A stretch of DNA of 16,727 nucleotides from an uncultured Chloroflexota bacterium (GCA_903928275.1 CAIYQJ010000174.1:1-16727), one strand, 5' to 3'; shown: positions 5,164-13,672, counted from the stretch's first letter. Program-made: numbers and translations. Notes: generated from the sequence alone by a model not told the origin.

Positions 5164-7755
5164 ATGACCGACCTCATCGTCCGCCCCACCGATGCCGACG
5201 CCGGCGCCCTCGCCGAGCGGCTCCTCACGACGCAGGCGCCGCAGAGGCCGCTGTCCGCGGCGGCCATCCGCCTCGAGGTGGATGGCCGCGTCCTCGAGGG
5301 CCGCGATGGCCAGACGATCCTCGAGGTCTGCCGCGACAACGGGATCGAGATCCCCACGCTCTGCTACGAGCCCAAGCTCCCCGGGTTCGGGGCGTGCCGC
5401 ATGTGCGTCGTGGACGTGGAGGGCGAGGAGCATCCGCCCATCTCGTGCTCGCGGGCGGCCGAGGACGGCATGAAGGTGGAGACGCAGACCGAGGAGCTGC
5501 GCCGTCTCCGCGCCACCAACCTCGAGCTCATCTTCAGCGACCACAACGCGTACTGCCTGCCGCCCTGCCAGAACAAGTGCCCCAGCCACATCGACATCCC
5601 GGGCTTCCTCAAGGCCAACGCCGAGGGCGAGTGGCGCGAGTCCACGCGGATCTTCAAGCGGACGATCCCGTTCCCCAGCGTCCTGGGGCGGGTGTGCCCG
5701 GCGCCCTGCGAGACGCATTGCCGCCGCGACGAGGTGGACGAGGCGATCGCCATCCGCGACAGCCACCGCTACGCCGGCGACCAGGTCCTGCGGGAGATGA
5801 CCGAGCGTGGCGTCGATCCCCCGGTCCCGTTCGAGCTGCAGCCGAAGACCGGGAAGCGCGTGGCGGTCATCGGGTCCGGGCCGGCGGGCGCCTCCGCCGC
5901 CTACTACCTGCTCATCGCCGGCCACGACGTGACCATCTTCGACCGCGACGAGCAGCCCGGCGGGATGCTCCGCTACGGCATCCCGGAGTACCGGCTCCCG
6001 AAGGAGTCCGTCCTCGCCAGGGAGTACGAGTCGATCACGCGCCTGGGCGGCCGCTTCGAGTGCGGGAAGGAGCTCGGGAAGGACTTCAGCCTCGACGACC
6101 TGCAGAACGGGGGCTTCGATGCCGTCGTCCTCGCGATCGGCTGCTACGACACGAACAAGCTCGGGATCCCGGGCGAAGAGGCCGGCGGGGTCATCGACGG
6201 CCTCGAGTACCTCAAGATCGCCACGCTCGGCCTCGAGTACCCGGGGCACCGCGGCACGCGAGCCGTCATCGTGGGCGGCGGGTTCACCGCCATGGACTGC
6301 GCGCGGACCTCCGTCCGCCAGGGCGCATCCGAGGTCACGCTCGTCTACCGCCGCGACATGAAGGACATGCCCGCGGCGAGCGAGGTCCACGAGGCGATCG
6401 AGGAGGGCGTCACCGCCATCTTCCAGGCCGGCCCCACGCGCTGCATCGTCGGCGACGACGGGAACCTCACCGGGGTCGAGTTCATCCGGATGCAGCTCGG
6501 CGCGCCCGATGCATCCGGCCGCCGCCGCCCGGAGCCCGCGCCCGGCACCGAGTTCGTCATCCCGTGCGACCGCGTCCTCCTCGCCATCGGCCAGGGCCCC
6601 GACCTCTCGTGGATGGGACCCGGCAACGAGGGGACCGCCGCCACGAAGCAGCGCCGCCTGCGCGCGGACGCCGTCACGTTCGAGACCGGCCGCCCCGGTG
6701 TCTTCGGCGCCGGCGACGTCCGGATGGGCGCCCAGACGGTCGTCCAGGCGATCGCCGACGGGCGGCGGAGCGCGTATGCCGTCGACGCGTACCTGCAGGG
6801 CCTGGACCTGTCGGCGATCCGGACGCGCCAGACGCTCGCCGAGCCGCAGCCGGAGTTCCTCAGCATCGTGCCGTTCACCAGCGAGGTGAAGGAGCCGCGG
6901 ATCCGGATGCACGCCATGCCGGCCGAGGCCCGCAACACGAGCTACATCGAGTACGAGATCCCGTACTCGATCGAGGAGGCCGTCGCCGAGAGCACCCGCT
7001 GCCTCCAGTGCACGTGCGAGGCGATCGGGTTCTGCGACCTGCGCCGCCTGGGGATCGAGTACGGCACCACGCTCAAGTCGCTGGAGCCCGAGCACGACCG
7101 CGGCGCCGGGTTCCGGAGCGTCACCGAGAACCGGTTCACGGGCGTCAATCACGACTACGTGCGCGACGACAGCCACGCGTTCATCCTCCGCGAGCCGGCC
7201 CGGTGCATCGACTGCGGCCGGTGCGCGCAGGTCTGCTCGGAGGTCGTGGGCGCCGCCTGCTACGACTTCATGCGGATCGGCTTCGACACCCTCGTGACGA
7301 CGCCGCTCGACATGAGCCTCAATGACACCCCCTGCGTGTCGTGCGGGCGGTGCGCGGAGACGTGCCCCACGGGCGCGCTCATGCCCAAGCCGCGGATCCT
7401 CGAGAAGTACGACGTGGACGAGAGCCGCTGCATCCTCTGCGGCATCTGCGTGGACGCGTGCCCATACGACGCGCTGCGCTGTGGCCCCGACTTCGAGCTC
7501 GCCCACACGAGTCGCGCCGAGCCGATGATCGACCTCATCGCGATCGCGGCCGTGGACCGCGAGACGGAGATGACCTACGTGCGTCGCGAGCGCGACTGGG
7601 CCGAGCGGGCGCTCGCGCAGGGCCGGGAGATCCGGCCCGACAGGCTGCTGCCGGTCCTGCCCGCCGGCATCGCGAGCGGGAACGGGAACGGCCACAATGG
7701 CCCCCGGGACGGAGGGGGGACCGGTCACGCCGGAGGTCCGGCGGGCCGGGGATAG
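5164..7755 (+). CDS. NuoG-position fusion: [2Fe-2S] domain + GltD-like FAD/NAD(P)H oxidoreductase + ferredoxin motifs + NuoI-like C-terminus
   Basis: This 863-residue protein takes the nuoG position. Residues about 35-110 form a NuoG/HydA-type [2Fe-2S] domain (C67, C78, C81, C95). Next is the GltD-type Fe-S region, H127-x3-C131-x3-C135-x3-C139-P and C178-P-A-P-C182-x3-C186. Then come an FAD Rossmann fold (G237-S-G-P-A-G242, PGGMLRYGIPEYRLP), an NAD(P)H fold (G371-G-G-F-T-A376) with Y395-R-R that suits NADPH, and the FAD-closing GVFGAGDV (512-519). A cysteine knot follows (C613, C616, C618, C624). A FdhA/HydA-like two-motif ferredoxin comes next (C681/684/687/691 and C724/727/730/734). A last motif (C756/759/762/766) is followed by GPDFELA, as in the second half of NuoI. 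The tail is Gly/Asn-rich. The NuoG molybdopterin-type domain is missing. ATG 5164 follows a TGAGGA site. It probably carries an electron-entry flavin for this complex I; that role is inferred. Confidence 0.88.
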   Translation: MTDLIVRPTDADAGALAERLLTTQAPQRPLSAAAIRLEVDGRVLEGRDGQTILEVCRDNGIEIPTLCYEPKLPGFGACRMCVVDVEGEEHPPISCSRAAEDGMKVETQTEELRRLRATNLELIFSDHNAYCLPPCQNKCPSHIDIPGFLKANAEGEWRESTRIFKRTIPFPSVLGRVCPAPCETHCRRDEVDEAIAIRDSHRYAGDQVLREMTERGVDPPVPFELQPKTGKRVAVIGSGPAGASAAYYLLIAGHDVTIFDRDEQPGGMLRYGIPEYRLPKESVLAREYESITRLGGRFECGKELGKDFSLDDLQNGGFDAVVLAIGCYDTNKLGIPGEEAGGVIDGLEYLKIATLGLEYPGHRGTRAVIVGGGFTAMDCARTSVRQGASEVTLVYRRDMKDMPAASEVHEAIEEGVTAIFQAGPTRCIVGDDGNLTGVEFIRMQLGAPDASGRRRPEPAPGTEFVIPCDRVLLAIGQGPDLSWMGPGNEGTAATKQRRLRADAVTFETGRPGVFGAGDVRMGAQTVVQAIADGRRSAYAVDAYLQGLDLSAIRTRQTLAEPQPEFLSIVPFTSEVKEPRIRMHAMPAEARNTSYIEYEIPYSIEEAVAESTRCLQCTCEAIGFCDLRRLGIEYGTTLKSLEPEHDRGAGFRSVTENRFTGVNHDYVRDDSHAFILREPARCIDCGRCAQVCSEVVGAACYDFMRIGFDTLVTTPLDMSLNDTPCVSCGRCAETCPTGALMPKPRILEKYDVDESRCILCGICVDACPYDALRCGPDFELAHTSRAEPMIDLIAIAAVDRETEMTYVRRERDWAERALAQGREIRPDRLLPVLPAGIASGNGNGHNGPRDGGGTGHAGGPAGRG

Positions 7756-7790
7756 CCGAGCGCGGCGCGCCGCGGTCGACGAGGAGTGAG

Positions 7791-7798
7791 GGAGAAGG
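7791..7798 (+). promoter_or_regulatory. Purine-rich ribosome binding site that sets the nuoJ start
   Basis: GGAGAAGG ends 5 bases before GTG 7804. It lies within the coding part of the alternative longer form starting at GTG 7786, whose own upstream site is badly spaced. This favours the shorter NuoJ. Confidence 0.6.
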
Positions 7799-7803
7799 CG
7801 TTC

Positions 7804-8337
7804 GTGTCGATACCGGAGACGATCCCGATCATCGGGGCCTCGTGGGACGACGTGCTGTTCGTCCTGTTCGCGGCCGTGATGCTGGGGTCGGCGCTGCTCG
7901 TCGTCACGCTCCGCGACATCATCCGGTCGGGCCTGGCGATGATCGTGTGCTTCGGGTCGCTCGCCGGCCTCTACGTGCTCCTCGGCTCGCCGATCCTCGC
8001 GGCCGCGCAGGTCCTCGTGTACATCGGCGCGATCAGCGTCCTCGTCCTCTTCGCGATCATGCTCACGCAGACGAAGGCCGGCCCGGCCCGCCTCGTCTTC
8101 CAGACCCAGTGGTGGGCCGCCGCGCTCGCGGCCGTCGTGCTCGTCGTCATCTTCGCCGCGGTGGTGGCCGCCACGGACTGGGGCGCGGTCGCCGTCCGCG
8201 TCCAGAGCACCACGGACGCCGTCGCGCGCCTGCTCTTCAGCGACTACACGCTTCCCTTCGAGGCCGTGAGCGTCCTCCTCCTCGCCGCCGTCATCGGCGG
8301 GATCTTCCTCGCGAAGCGGGACGAGGTCCGCGACTGA
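7804..8337 (+). CDS. nuoJ: NADH-quinone oxidoreductase subunit J (NuoJ)
   Basis: NuoJ is a membrane subunit between NuoH and the antiporter-like subunits. Its third helix takes part in the conformational coupling of quinone reduction to proton pumping. The 177-residue product shows about five hydrophobic segments and the family core LRDIIRSGLAMIVCFG followed by AAQVLVYIGAISVLVLFAIM, which contains the conserved helix-3 tyrosine and glycine. I chose GTG 7804, with the purine-rich GGGAGAAGG ending 5 bases upstream. A GTG at 7786 would add six residues (MREKAF) but has GAGGA directly against the start, which is poor spacing. The gap to the preceding gene is 48 bases, the largest in the operon. 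The stop overlaps the nuoK start (TGATG). Confidence 0.93.
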   Translation: MSIPETIPIIGASWDDVLFVLFAAVMLGSALLVVTLRDIIRSGLAMIVCFGSLAGLYVLLGSPILAAAQVLVYIGAISVLVLFAIMLTQTKAGPARLVFQTQWWAAALAAVVLVVIFAAVVAATDWGAVAVRVQSTTDAVARLLFSDYTLPFEAVSVLLLAAVIGGIFLAKRDEVRD

Positions 8338-8648
8338 TGGCGAACAGCCTGGACGCCTACCTCATCCTCTCCGCGATGCTCTTCGCGATCGGGACGTTCG
8401 GCTTCCTCGCCCGCCGCAACGCGATCTCGATGCTCATGTGCATCGAGCTGATGGTGAACGCGGTCAACCTCACGATCCTCGCGTTCGGGGCGTTCATCCC
8501 GGCCCTGAAGGATCACGCGTCGGTCATCGCGCTCATCGTCATCGCCGTCGCCGCGGCCGAGGCCACCGTGGGCCTCGCGATCGTCATCGCGATCTACCGC
8601 AACCGCCGCACGCCGCTCGTCGACGAGTACGACGCGATGCGGCAGTAG
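8337..8648 (+). CDS. nuoK: NADH-quinone oxidoreductase subunit K (NuoK)
   Basis: NuoK is the small three-helix membrane subunit of the proton-pumping arm, related to MrpC. At 103 residues it has the standard length. The two buried glutamates needed for pumping in the E. coli enzyme are present: E37 in MCIELMVNAVNL (E. coli E36) and E75 in AAAEATVGLAI (E. coli E72). The N-terminal segment LDAYLILSAMLFAIGTFG and the basic, soluble C-terminus YRNRRTP are typical. The ATG shares one base with the nuoJ stop (TGATG), which indicates translational coupling. Nothing unusual. Confidence 0.96.
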   Translation: MANSLDAYLILSAMLFAIGTFGFLARRNAISMLMCIELMVNAVNLTILAFGAFIPALKDHASVIALIVIAVAAAEATVGLAIVIAIYRNRRTPLVDEYDAMRQ

Positions 8649-8657
8649 GCGGCGGGC

Positions 8658-10601
8658 ATGAACGAGCAGCTCATCCCGCTCATCCCGGCGCTGCCGATCT
8701 TCGGGTTCGCGTTCACCGCGCTCCTCGGTCGCCGGATCGGGCGGTTCGCGTTCCTCCTCCCGCTCCTGCTCGTGATCGCGAGCTGGGCCATCGCGATGGG
8801 CGTGGTCTTCACGCAGCTGACGGGCGGCTATGGGGCGGACGGCGCGAACGTGAAGCTGTGGGAGTGGATCCCCGCCGGCGCGTTCCGCATCGACATCGGG
8901 TTCCACGTCGACAACCTCACCGCGTGCCTCCTCATCGTCGTGACGACGATCGGCATGCTCGTCCACCTCTACAGCGTCGGGTACATGTCCCACGACGGGG
9001 CCCGGTGGCGCTTCTTCGCCTACCTGAACCTCTTCATGTTCTCCATGCTCCTGCTCGTCCTCGCGGACAACTTCCTCGTGGTCTTCGCCGCGTGGGAGCT
9101 CGTCGGCCTCTCGAGCTACAGCCTCATCGGGTTCTGGTACGTGCGACCGGCCGCGGCCCTCGCGTCGAAGAAGGCGTTCATCGTCAACCGCGTCGGCGAC
9201 GTGGGCTTCGCGCTCGGGCTCATGGCGCTCTGGGTCGCGCTCGGGACGCTCAACATCGCCGATGTCAACGCGCGCATCGGGACGCTGGACCAGCCGTTCA
9301 TCACGGTCATCGCGCTGCTCCTGTTCTGCGGCGCGGCCGGCAAGAGCGCGCAGTTCCCGCTCCACGTCTGGCTTCCGGACGCGATGGAGGGCCCCACGCC
9401 GGTCTCCGCCCTCATCCATGCGGCGACGATGGTGAACGCCGGTGTCTACCTCGTCGCCCGGACCTCGGTGATCTTCGCCCACGCCCCGGAGGCGATGGTC
9501 ATCGTCGCGTCGATCGGGATCTTCACGGCGATCCTGGCCGCCTCGATCGCGTTCACGCAGAACGACATCAAGCGCGTCCTCGCGTACTCGACGCTCTCGC
9601 AGCTGGGCTACATGTTCGCCGCGCTCGGCGTGGGGGCCTGGACGGCCGCCATCTTCCACCTCATGACCCACGGCTTCTTCAAGGGCCTGCTCTTCCTGGG
9701 CTCGGGCTCGGTCATCCACGCGGTGGAGGACGAGCAGGACATGAACAAGATGGGCGGCCTGCGGAAGAAGATCCCGATCACCCACGCGACGATGCTCATC
9801 GGGACGCTCGCGCTCTCCGGCATCCCGCCCCTGGCTGGCTTCTTCTCGAAGGACGCCATCCTCGGCGAGAGCTTCACGTCCGGATACCTCTGGGTGTTCG
9901 GCATCGGCCTCGTCGTGGCGATCATGACCGCGTTCTACATGTTCCGGCTCATGGGGAAGACGTTCTACGGCTCGCCTTCTGCCTACGTCCGGTCCATCTG
10001 GGAGCATATCCACGAGGGCCCGTCGACGATGCTCCTCCCGCTCGTCCTCCTCGCGGTCCCCTCGGTCTTCATCGGGATGTACCTCGGTCTCCCGCTCGGC
10101 GCCTCGCGCATCATGGATTGGCTGGCGCCGGTCTTCGCGCCCGCGGAGGAGACACTCGCCCGGACGGTCCCGGAGTACCAGCTGTTCGGCATCGACGGGG
10201 TGCTCATCGTCATCAGCGTCACCGCCGCCACCCTGGGGGCGGTCGTGGGCGCGTGGCTCTTCGGGTTCTTCCGCACGGGCACTCGCCCGTCGACGGTGGA
10301 GCGCGTCACCGCGGCGAACGGCGTGACGCGCTTCCTGTACCGCGCCTCGCTGAACAAGTGGTGGTTCGACGACCTGTACGACCTCCTCTTCATCCGGGTC
10401 GGCGGACGCCTCGCTGACGCGCTCGTCTGGTTCGACGTCCGCGTCGTGGACGGGACCGTCAACGAGGTGGGCACGGTCGTGTCGGGCGCCGGCCAGGGGC
10501 TGCGGCGCGTCCAGACCGGGCGCGTCCAGAACTACGCCCTCGGCATCGCGATGGGCCTCGTGGTCATGGCCGGCGCGTACCTCGCGCTGGCTGCGCGGTA
10601 G
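8658..10601 (+). CDS. nuoL: NADH-quinone oxidoreductase subunit L (NuoL)
   Basis: NuoL is the distal Mrp-type antiporter-like subunit that pumps protons and carries the long lateral helix. At 647 residues it has the usual length. Key charged residues are in place: E147 in AAWELVGLSSYSLIGFWY, K229 in GKSAQFPLHVWLPDAMEGPT, H254 in SALIHAATMVNAGVYL, and the block THGFFKGLLFLGSGSVIHA. These correspond to E. coli E144, K229 and H254. The repeat-2 segment NDIKRVLAYSTLSQLGYM and the lysine in GFFSKDAILGE are also present. The C-terminal portion contains the soluble and amphipathic region before a final hydrophobic helix. The ATG lies 9 bases after the nuoK stop, with GGCGGG just upstream. Confidence 0.97.
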   Translation: MNEQLIPLIPALPIFGFAFTALLGRRIGRFAFLLPLLLVIASWAIAMGVVFTQLTGGYGADGANVKLWEWIPAGAFRIDIGFHVDNLTACLLIVVTTIGMLVHLYSVGYMSHDGARWRFFAYLNLFMFSMLLLVLADNFLVVFAAWELVGLSSYSLIGFWYVRPAAALASKKAFIVNRVGDVGFALGLMALWVALGTLNIADVNARIGTLDQPFITVIALLLFCGAAGKSAQFPLHVWLPDAMEGPTPVSALIHAATMVNAGVYLVARTSVIFAHAPEAMVIVASIGIFTAILAASIAFTQNDIKRVLAYSTLSQLGYMFAALGVGAWTAAIFHLMTHGFFKGLLFLGSGSVIHAVEDEQDMNKMGGLRKKIPITHATMLIGTLALSGIPPLAGFFSKDAILGESFTSGYLWVFGIGLVVAIMTAFYMFRLMGKTFYGSPSAYVRSIWEHIHEGPSTMLLPLVLLAVPSVFIGMYLGLPLGASRIMDWLAPVFAPAEETLARTVPEYQLFGIDGVLIVISVTAATLGAVVGAWLFGFFRTGTRPSTVERVTAANGVTRFLYRASLNKWWFDDLYDLLFIRVGGRLADALVWFDVRVVDGTVNEVGTVVSGAGQGLRRVQTGRVQNYALGIAMGLVVMAGAYLALAAR

Positions 10602-10612
10602 GGGCGGCCGAG

Positions 10613-12175
10613 ATGCACATCGACCTCGCCGGCATCCCGATCATCTCGATCGTCGTCTTCCTGCCGCTCGCCGGCGCGCTGCTCATCGCGTTCGTGCCGC
10701 GCCGCTTCGAGCGTGCCGTCAAGGCGCTCGCGCTGCTCACGGCCCTCGCGGCCTGGGTCGTCTCGCTCGTCATCCTCGTCGCGTACCTGCCGAGCATCGG
10801 CGGCTTCCAGTTCGGCGAGACGGCGGACTGGATCCCCGCGTTCGGGATCCAGTACAAGGTCGGCGTCGACGGGCTCTCCGTCGCCCTCGTCGTCCTCACG
10901 ACCACGCTCACGTGGATCAGCATCCTCGCGAGCTTCGGGCCCATCAAGGAGCGGGTGAAGGAGTTCATGATCTCCTTCCTCATCCTCGAGGTGGGGATGC
11001 TCGGGGTCTTCGTCGCGCTCGACCTCTTCCTCTTCTACATCTTCTGGGAGGTCGTCCTCGTCCCGATGTACCTCATCATCGGGATCTGGGGCGGCGCGAA
11101 CCGCATCTACGCCACGATGAAGTTCGTCCTGTACACGCTCGTCGGATCACTGCTCATGCTCCTCGCGATCCTCGCGACGGCCTACACGTACCAGCTCGCG
11201 ACCGGCTCCTGGACCGGGGCATTCGACTTCTTCGCCCTCAAGGCCCACGGCTTCGACGCCACCCTCCAGGGCTTCGCGTTCTTCGCGTTCTTCCTCGCCT
11301 TCGCGATCAAGGTGCCCATGTTCCCGTTCCATACGTGGCTGCCGGACGCCCACGTCCAGGCACCCACGGCAGGGTCGGTCATCCTCGCCGGCGTCCTGCT
11401 CAAGCTCGGCGGCTATGGGTTCATCCGGTTCGCGATCCCGCTCTACCCCGACGCGGCCGTGAGCTTCGCCCCGCTCATCATCGTGCTGTCGATCATCGCG
11501 ATCCTCTACGGCGCGATCGTGGCGCTGCGCCAGCCGGACCTGAAGAAGCTCGTGGCGTACTCGTCCGTCAGCCACATGGGGTTCGTGACGCTCGGCATCT
11601 TCGCGAGCGTCCTCATCCCGGTCGGCGTGGCCGGGCGCGAGCAGGGGATGCAGGGCGCCATCCTCCAGATGATCAGCCACGGACTCATCACGGGCGCCCT
11701 CTTCCTCCTCGTCGGTGTCATCTACGAGCGGACGCACGATCGCGCCATCGCGAAGATGGGCGGCCTGGGCGCACCGGTCCCGGTCTACGCCGCCATCCTC
11801 GGCTTCTTCGTCTTCGCGTCCGTGGGCCTGCCCGGGCTCTCCGGGTTCGTGGGCGAGTTCCTCGTCCTCGTCGGGTCGTGGGCGTACAACCCGTGGGTCG
11901 CGGTGGCATCCACCTTCTGCATGATCTTCGCGGCCGCATACCTGCTCTGGATGCTGCAGCGGGTCGCGTTCGGGCCGGTCTCCGAGTTCCTCAAGGGCCT
12001 CGGTCACCACCTCACGGACATCACGCCCGTCGAGATCCTCACCCTCGCGCCGCTCGGTGCGCTCGTCGTCGTCCTGGGGCTGTTCCCGGGGCTCATCCTC
12101 GGCCTCGTCGACGGATCCGTCCGGGACGTCCTCGCGGCCGTCCACGGCGCCACGACCGCCGGGATCCTGCGGTAG
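10613..12175 (+). CDS. nuoM: NADH-quinone oxidoreductase subunit M (NuoM)
   Basis: NuoM is the middle antiporter-like proton-pumping subunit of the membrane arm. The 520-residue product shows the fold with the expected buried residues: E146 in FWEVVLVPMYLIIGIWGG (E. coli E144), K233 in AIKVPMFPFHTWLPDAH (E. coli K234), and the repeat block PDLKKLVAYSSVSHMGFV. The segment GVDGLSVALVVLTT is the usual entry to helix 3, and GLPGLSGFVGEFLVL marks the second half. The start ATG follows the nuoL stop by 11 bases, with a G-rich AGGGGCGG upstream. Orthodox family member. Confidence 0.97.
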   Translation: MHIDLAGIPIISIVVFLPLAGALLIAFVPRRFERAVKALALLTALAAWVVSLVILVAYLPSIGGFQFGETADWIPAFGIQYKVGVDGLSVALVVLTTTLTWISILASFGPIKERVKEFMISFLILEVGMLGVFVALDLFLFYIFWEVVLVPMYLIIGIWGGANRIYATMKFVLYTLVGSLLMLLAILATAYTYQLATGSWTGAFDFFALKAHGFDATLQGFAFFAFFLAFAIKVPMFPFHTWLPDAHVQAPTAGSVILAGVLLKLGGYGFIRFAIPLYPDAAVSFAPLIIVLSIIAILYGAIVALRQPDLKKLVAYSSVSHMGFVTLGIFASVLIPVGVAGREQGMQGAILQMISHGLITGALFLLVGVIYERTHDRAIAKMGGLGAPVPVYAAILGFFVFASVGLPGLSGFVGEFLVLVGSWAYNPWVAVASTFCMIFAAAYLLWMLQRVAFGPVSEFLKGLGHHLTDITPVEILTLAPLGALVVVLGLFPGLILGLVDGSVRDVLAAVHGATTAGILR

Positions 12176-12199
12176 CACGGGGAGCACAGCGCGCACGTC

Positions 12200-13672
12200 A
12201 TGACCTGGACCGACTTCCCGATCATCGCCCCGCTCGTCGCGGCCCTCCTGGTCGCCGTGGCGATCATCGGCGTGGACATGATCGCCCCCGGCCGGAGCCG
12301 GCCGGCGATCGCGGTCGCGCTCGTGGGGCTCGGGATCGTCGCCATCGCCATCGTCTGGACCGACCAGCTCGTCAGGACCGGCCAGGCGTCGGGTGTCGCG
12401 TTCGGCGGCGCCTACACGGTGGACCCGCTCGCGACGTACCTGGACCTCGTCTTCGTCGCGATCGTGGCGCTCACGGTCCTCTTCGGTCCCGACTACCTGG
12501 GCGCGCGCGACCTGCCGGTCGCGGAGTACGCCGCCGTCCTCGTGTTCGCCATGTCCGGCGCGATGCTCATCGCGGGGAGCTCCGACCTGCTCGTGCTGTT
12601 CGTCGCGCTCGAGCTCATGGTCCTGCCCGGCTACCTCCTGGCCGGCTTCGCGAAGCACGACGCGCTCTCGACGGAGGGCGCCATCAAGTACTTCCTCCTC
12701 GGCTCCTTCTCGAGCGCGATCCTCCTGTTCGGCCTCGCGTACATCTGGGGGATCACCGGCACCACGCGGATCGATGGCGTCGCGGCGGCCCTCGCCTCGG
12801 CGCACGGCGTGTCGCCCGCGCTCGCCCTCGGCATGGCGCTCCTCACGACCGGCGTCGCGTTCAAGCTCGCGGCGGTCCCGTTCCACTACTGGACGCCGGA
12901 CGCCTACCAGGGCTCGCCGACGCCGGTCACCGGGTTCCTCTCCGTCGGCCCCAAGGTGGGCGCCATCGCCATCGTGCTCCGCCTCTTCGTCGAGGCGCTG
13001 GGCCCCGTCCACGTCGACTGGATGCCGGTCCTCGCGGTCCTCGCCGTCCTCACGATGACGCTCGGCAACCTCGTCGCGGTCTCCCAGACGAACGTCAAGC
13101 GGATGCTCGCGTACTCGTCGATCGCGCACACCGGGTACATCCTCGTCGGCTTCGCGGTGTACGCGAACGACCCCTCCGGGGAGGGCCTGACGGCCGTCCT
13201 CTTCTACGCCGTGGCGTATGCGTTCATGAACCTCGGGGCGTTCGCGGTGGTGGCCGCGCTCCAGAAGCGCCCGGGCGTCACCAGCCAGCTCGACACGTTC
13301 GCCGGCCTCGGTCGGCGCGAGCCGCTCCTGGGGCTCCTCATGACGCTCTTCCTGCTCTCGCTGACGGGGATCCCGCCGACCGCCGGCTTCTTCGCGAAGG
13401 CGCTCATCATCCTGTCCGCCGTGCAGGCGGGCGCGCCGATCCTGGGGCTCGCGGTGGTCCTCAACGCGATCGTCGCGGCCTTCTACTACCTTCGCGTCGT
13501 GGTCTACATGTACATGCGCGAGCCGCAGGGCGAGCCGGCCGCCGTCTCCCACGGCGCGCTCCTCCGGGTGGGGCTGGCGATCGCGGCCGCCATGACGATC
13601 CTCATCGGCCTGCTGCCGGGCCCGCTCATCGACGCGGCGACGACCGCGGCGCGGTCGCTCCTCCCGGTCTGA
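12200..13672 (+). CDS. nuoN: NADH-quinone oxidoreductase subunit N (NuoN)
   Basis: NuoN is the antiporter-like proton-pumping subunit next to NuoK. At 490 residues it has normal length. Motifs: E138 in ALELMVLPGYLLAGF (in NuoN of many bacteria this buried acid is kept), K222 in AFKLAAVPFHYWTPDAYQG, TPVTGFLSVGPKVGA, TNVKRMLAYSSIAHTGYI, and GIPPTAGFFAKALI near the C-terminus. The ATG is the only reasonable start; its ribosome site is weak (GGGGAG about 15 bases upstream), unlike the other genes in the operon. It is the last gene of the operon, and its stop lies inside a 12-base perfect tandem duplication. Confidence 0.97.
   Translation: MTWTDFPIIAPLVAALLVAVAIIGVDMIAPGRSRPAIAVALVGLGIVAIAIVWTDQLVRTGQASGVAFGGAYTVDPLATYLDLVFVAIVALTVLFGPDYLGARDLPVAEYAAVLVFAMSGAMLIAGSSDLLVLFVALELMVLPGYLLAGFAKHDALSTEGAIKYFLLGSFSSAILLFGLAYIWGITGTTRIDGVAAALASAHGVSPALALGMALLTTGVAFKLAAVPFHYWTPDAYQGSPTPVTGFLSVGPKVGAIAIVLRLFVEALGPVHVDWMPVLAVLAVLTMTLGNLVAVSQTNVKRMLAYSSIAHTGYILVGFAVYANDPSGEGLTAVLFYAVAYAFMNLGAFAVVAALQKRPGVTSQLDTFAGLGRREPLLGLLMTLFLLSLTGIPPTAGFFAKALIILSAVQAGAPILGLAVVLNAIVAAFYYLRVVVYMYMREPQGEPAAVSHGALLRVGLAIAAAMTILIGLLPGPLIDAATTAARSLLPV

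Noticed and set aside
5038..7728. Long antisense open frame opposite the GltD-fusion gene
   Set aside because: Same charged low-complexity composition, no plausible domain, and the + strand frame has many exact cofactor motifs.
5164..7755. Annotation as simple glutamate synthase beta subunit (GltD)
   Set aside because: The N-terminal [2Fe-2S] domain, the C-terminal ferredoxin motifs and the position inside the nuo operon do not fit GltD, and no gltB is present.
7756..7803. Internal promoter before nuoJ
   Set aside because: The 48-base gap is entirely GC-rich with no TANNNT element near the start; it only holds the ribosome site.
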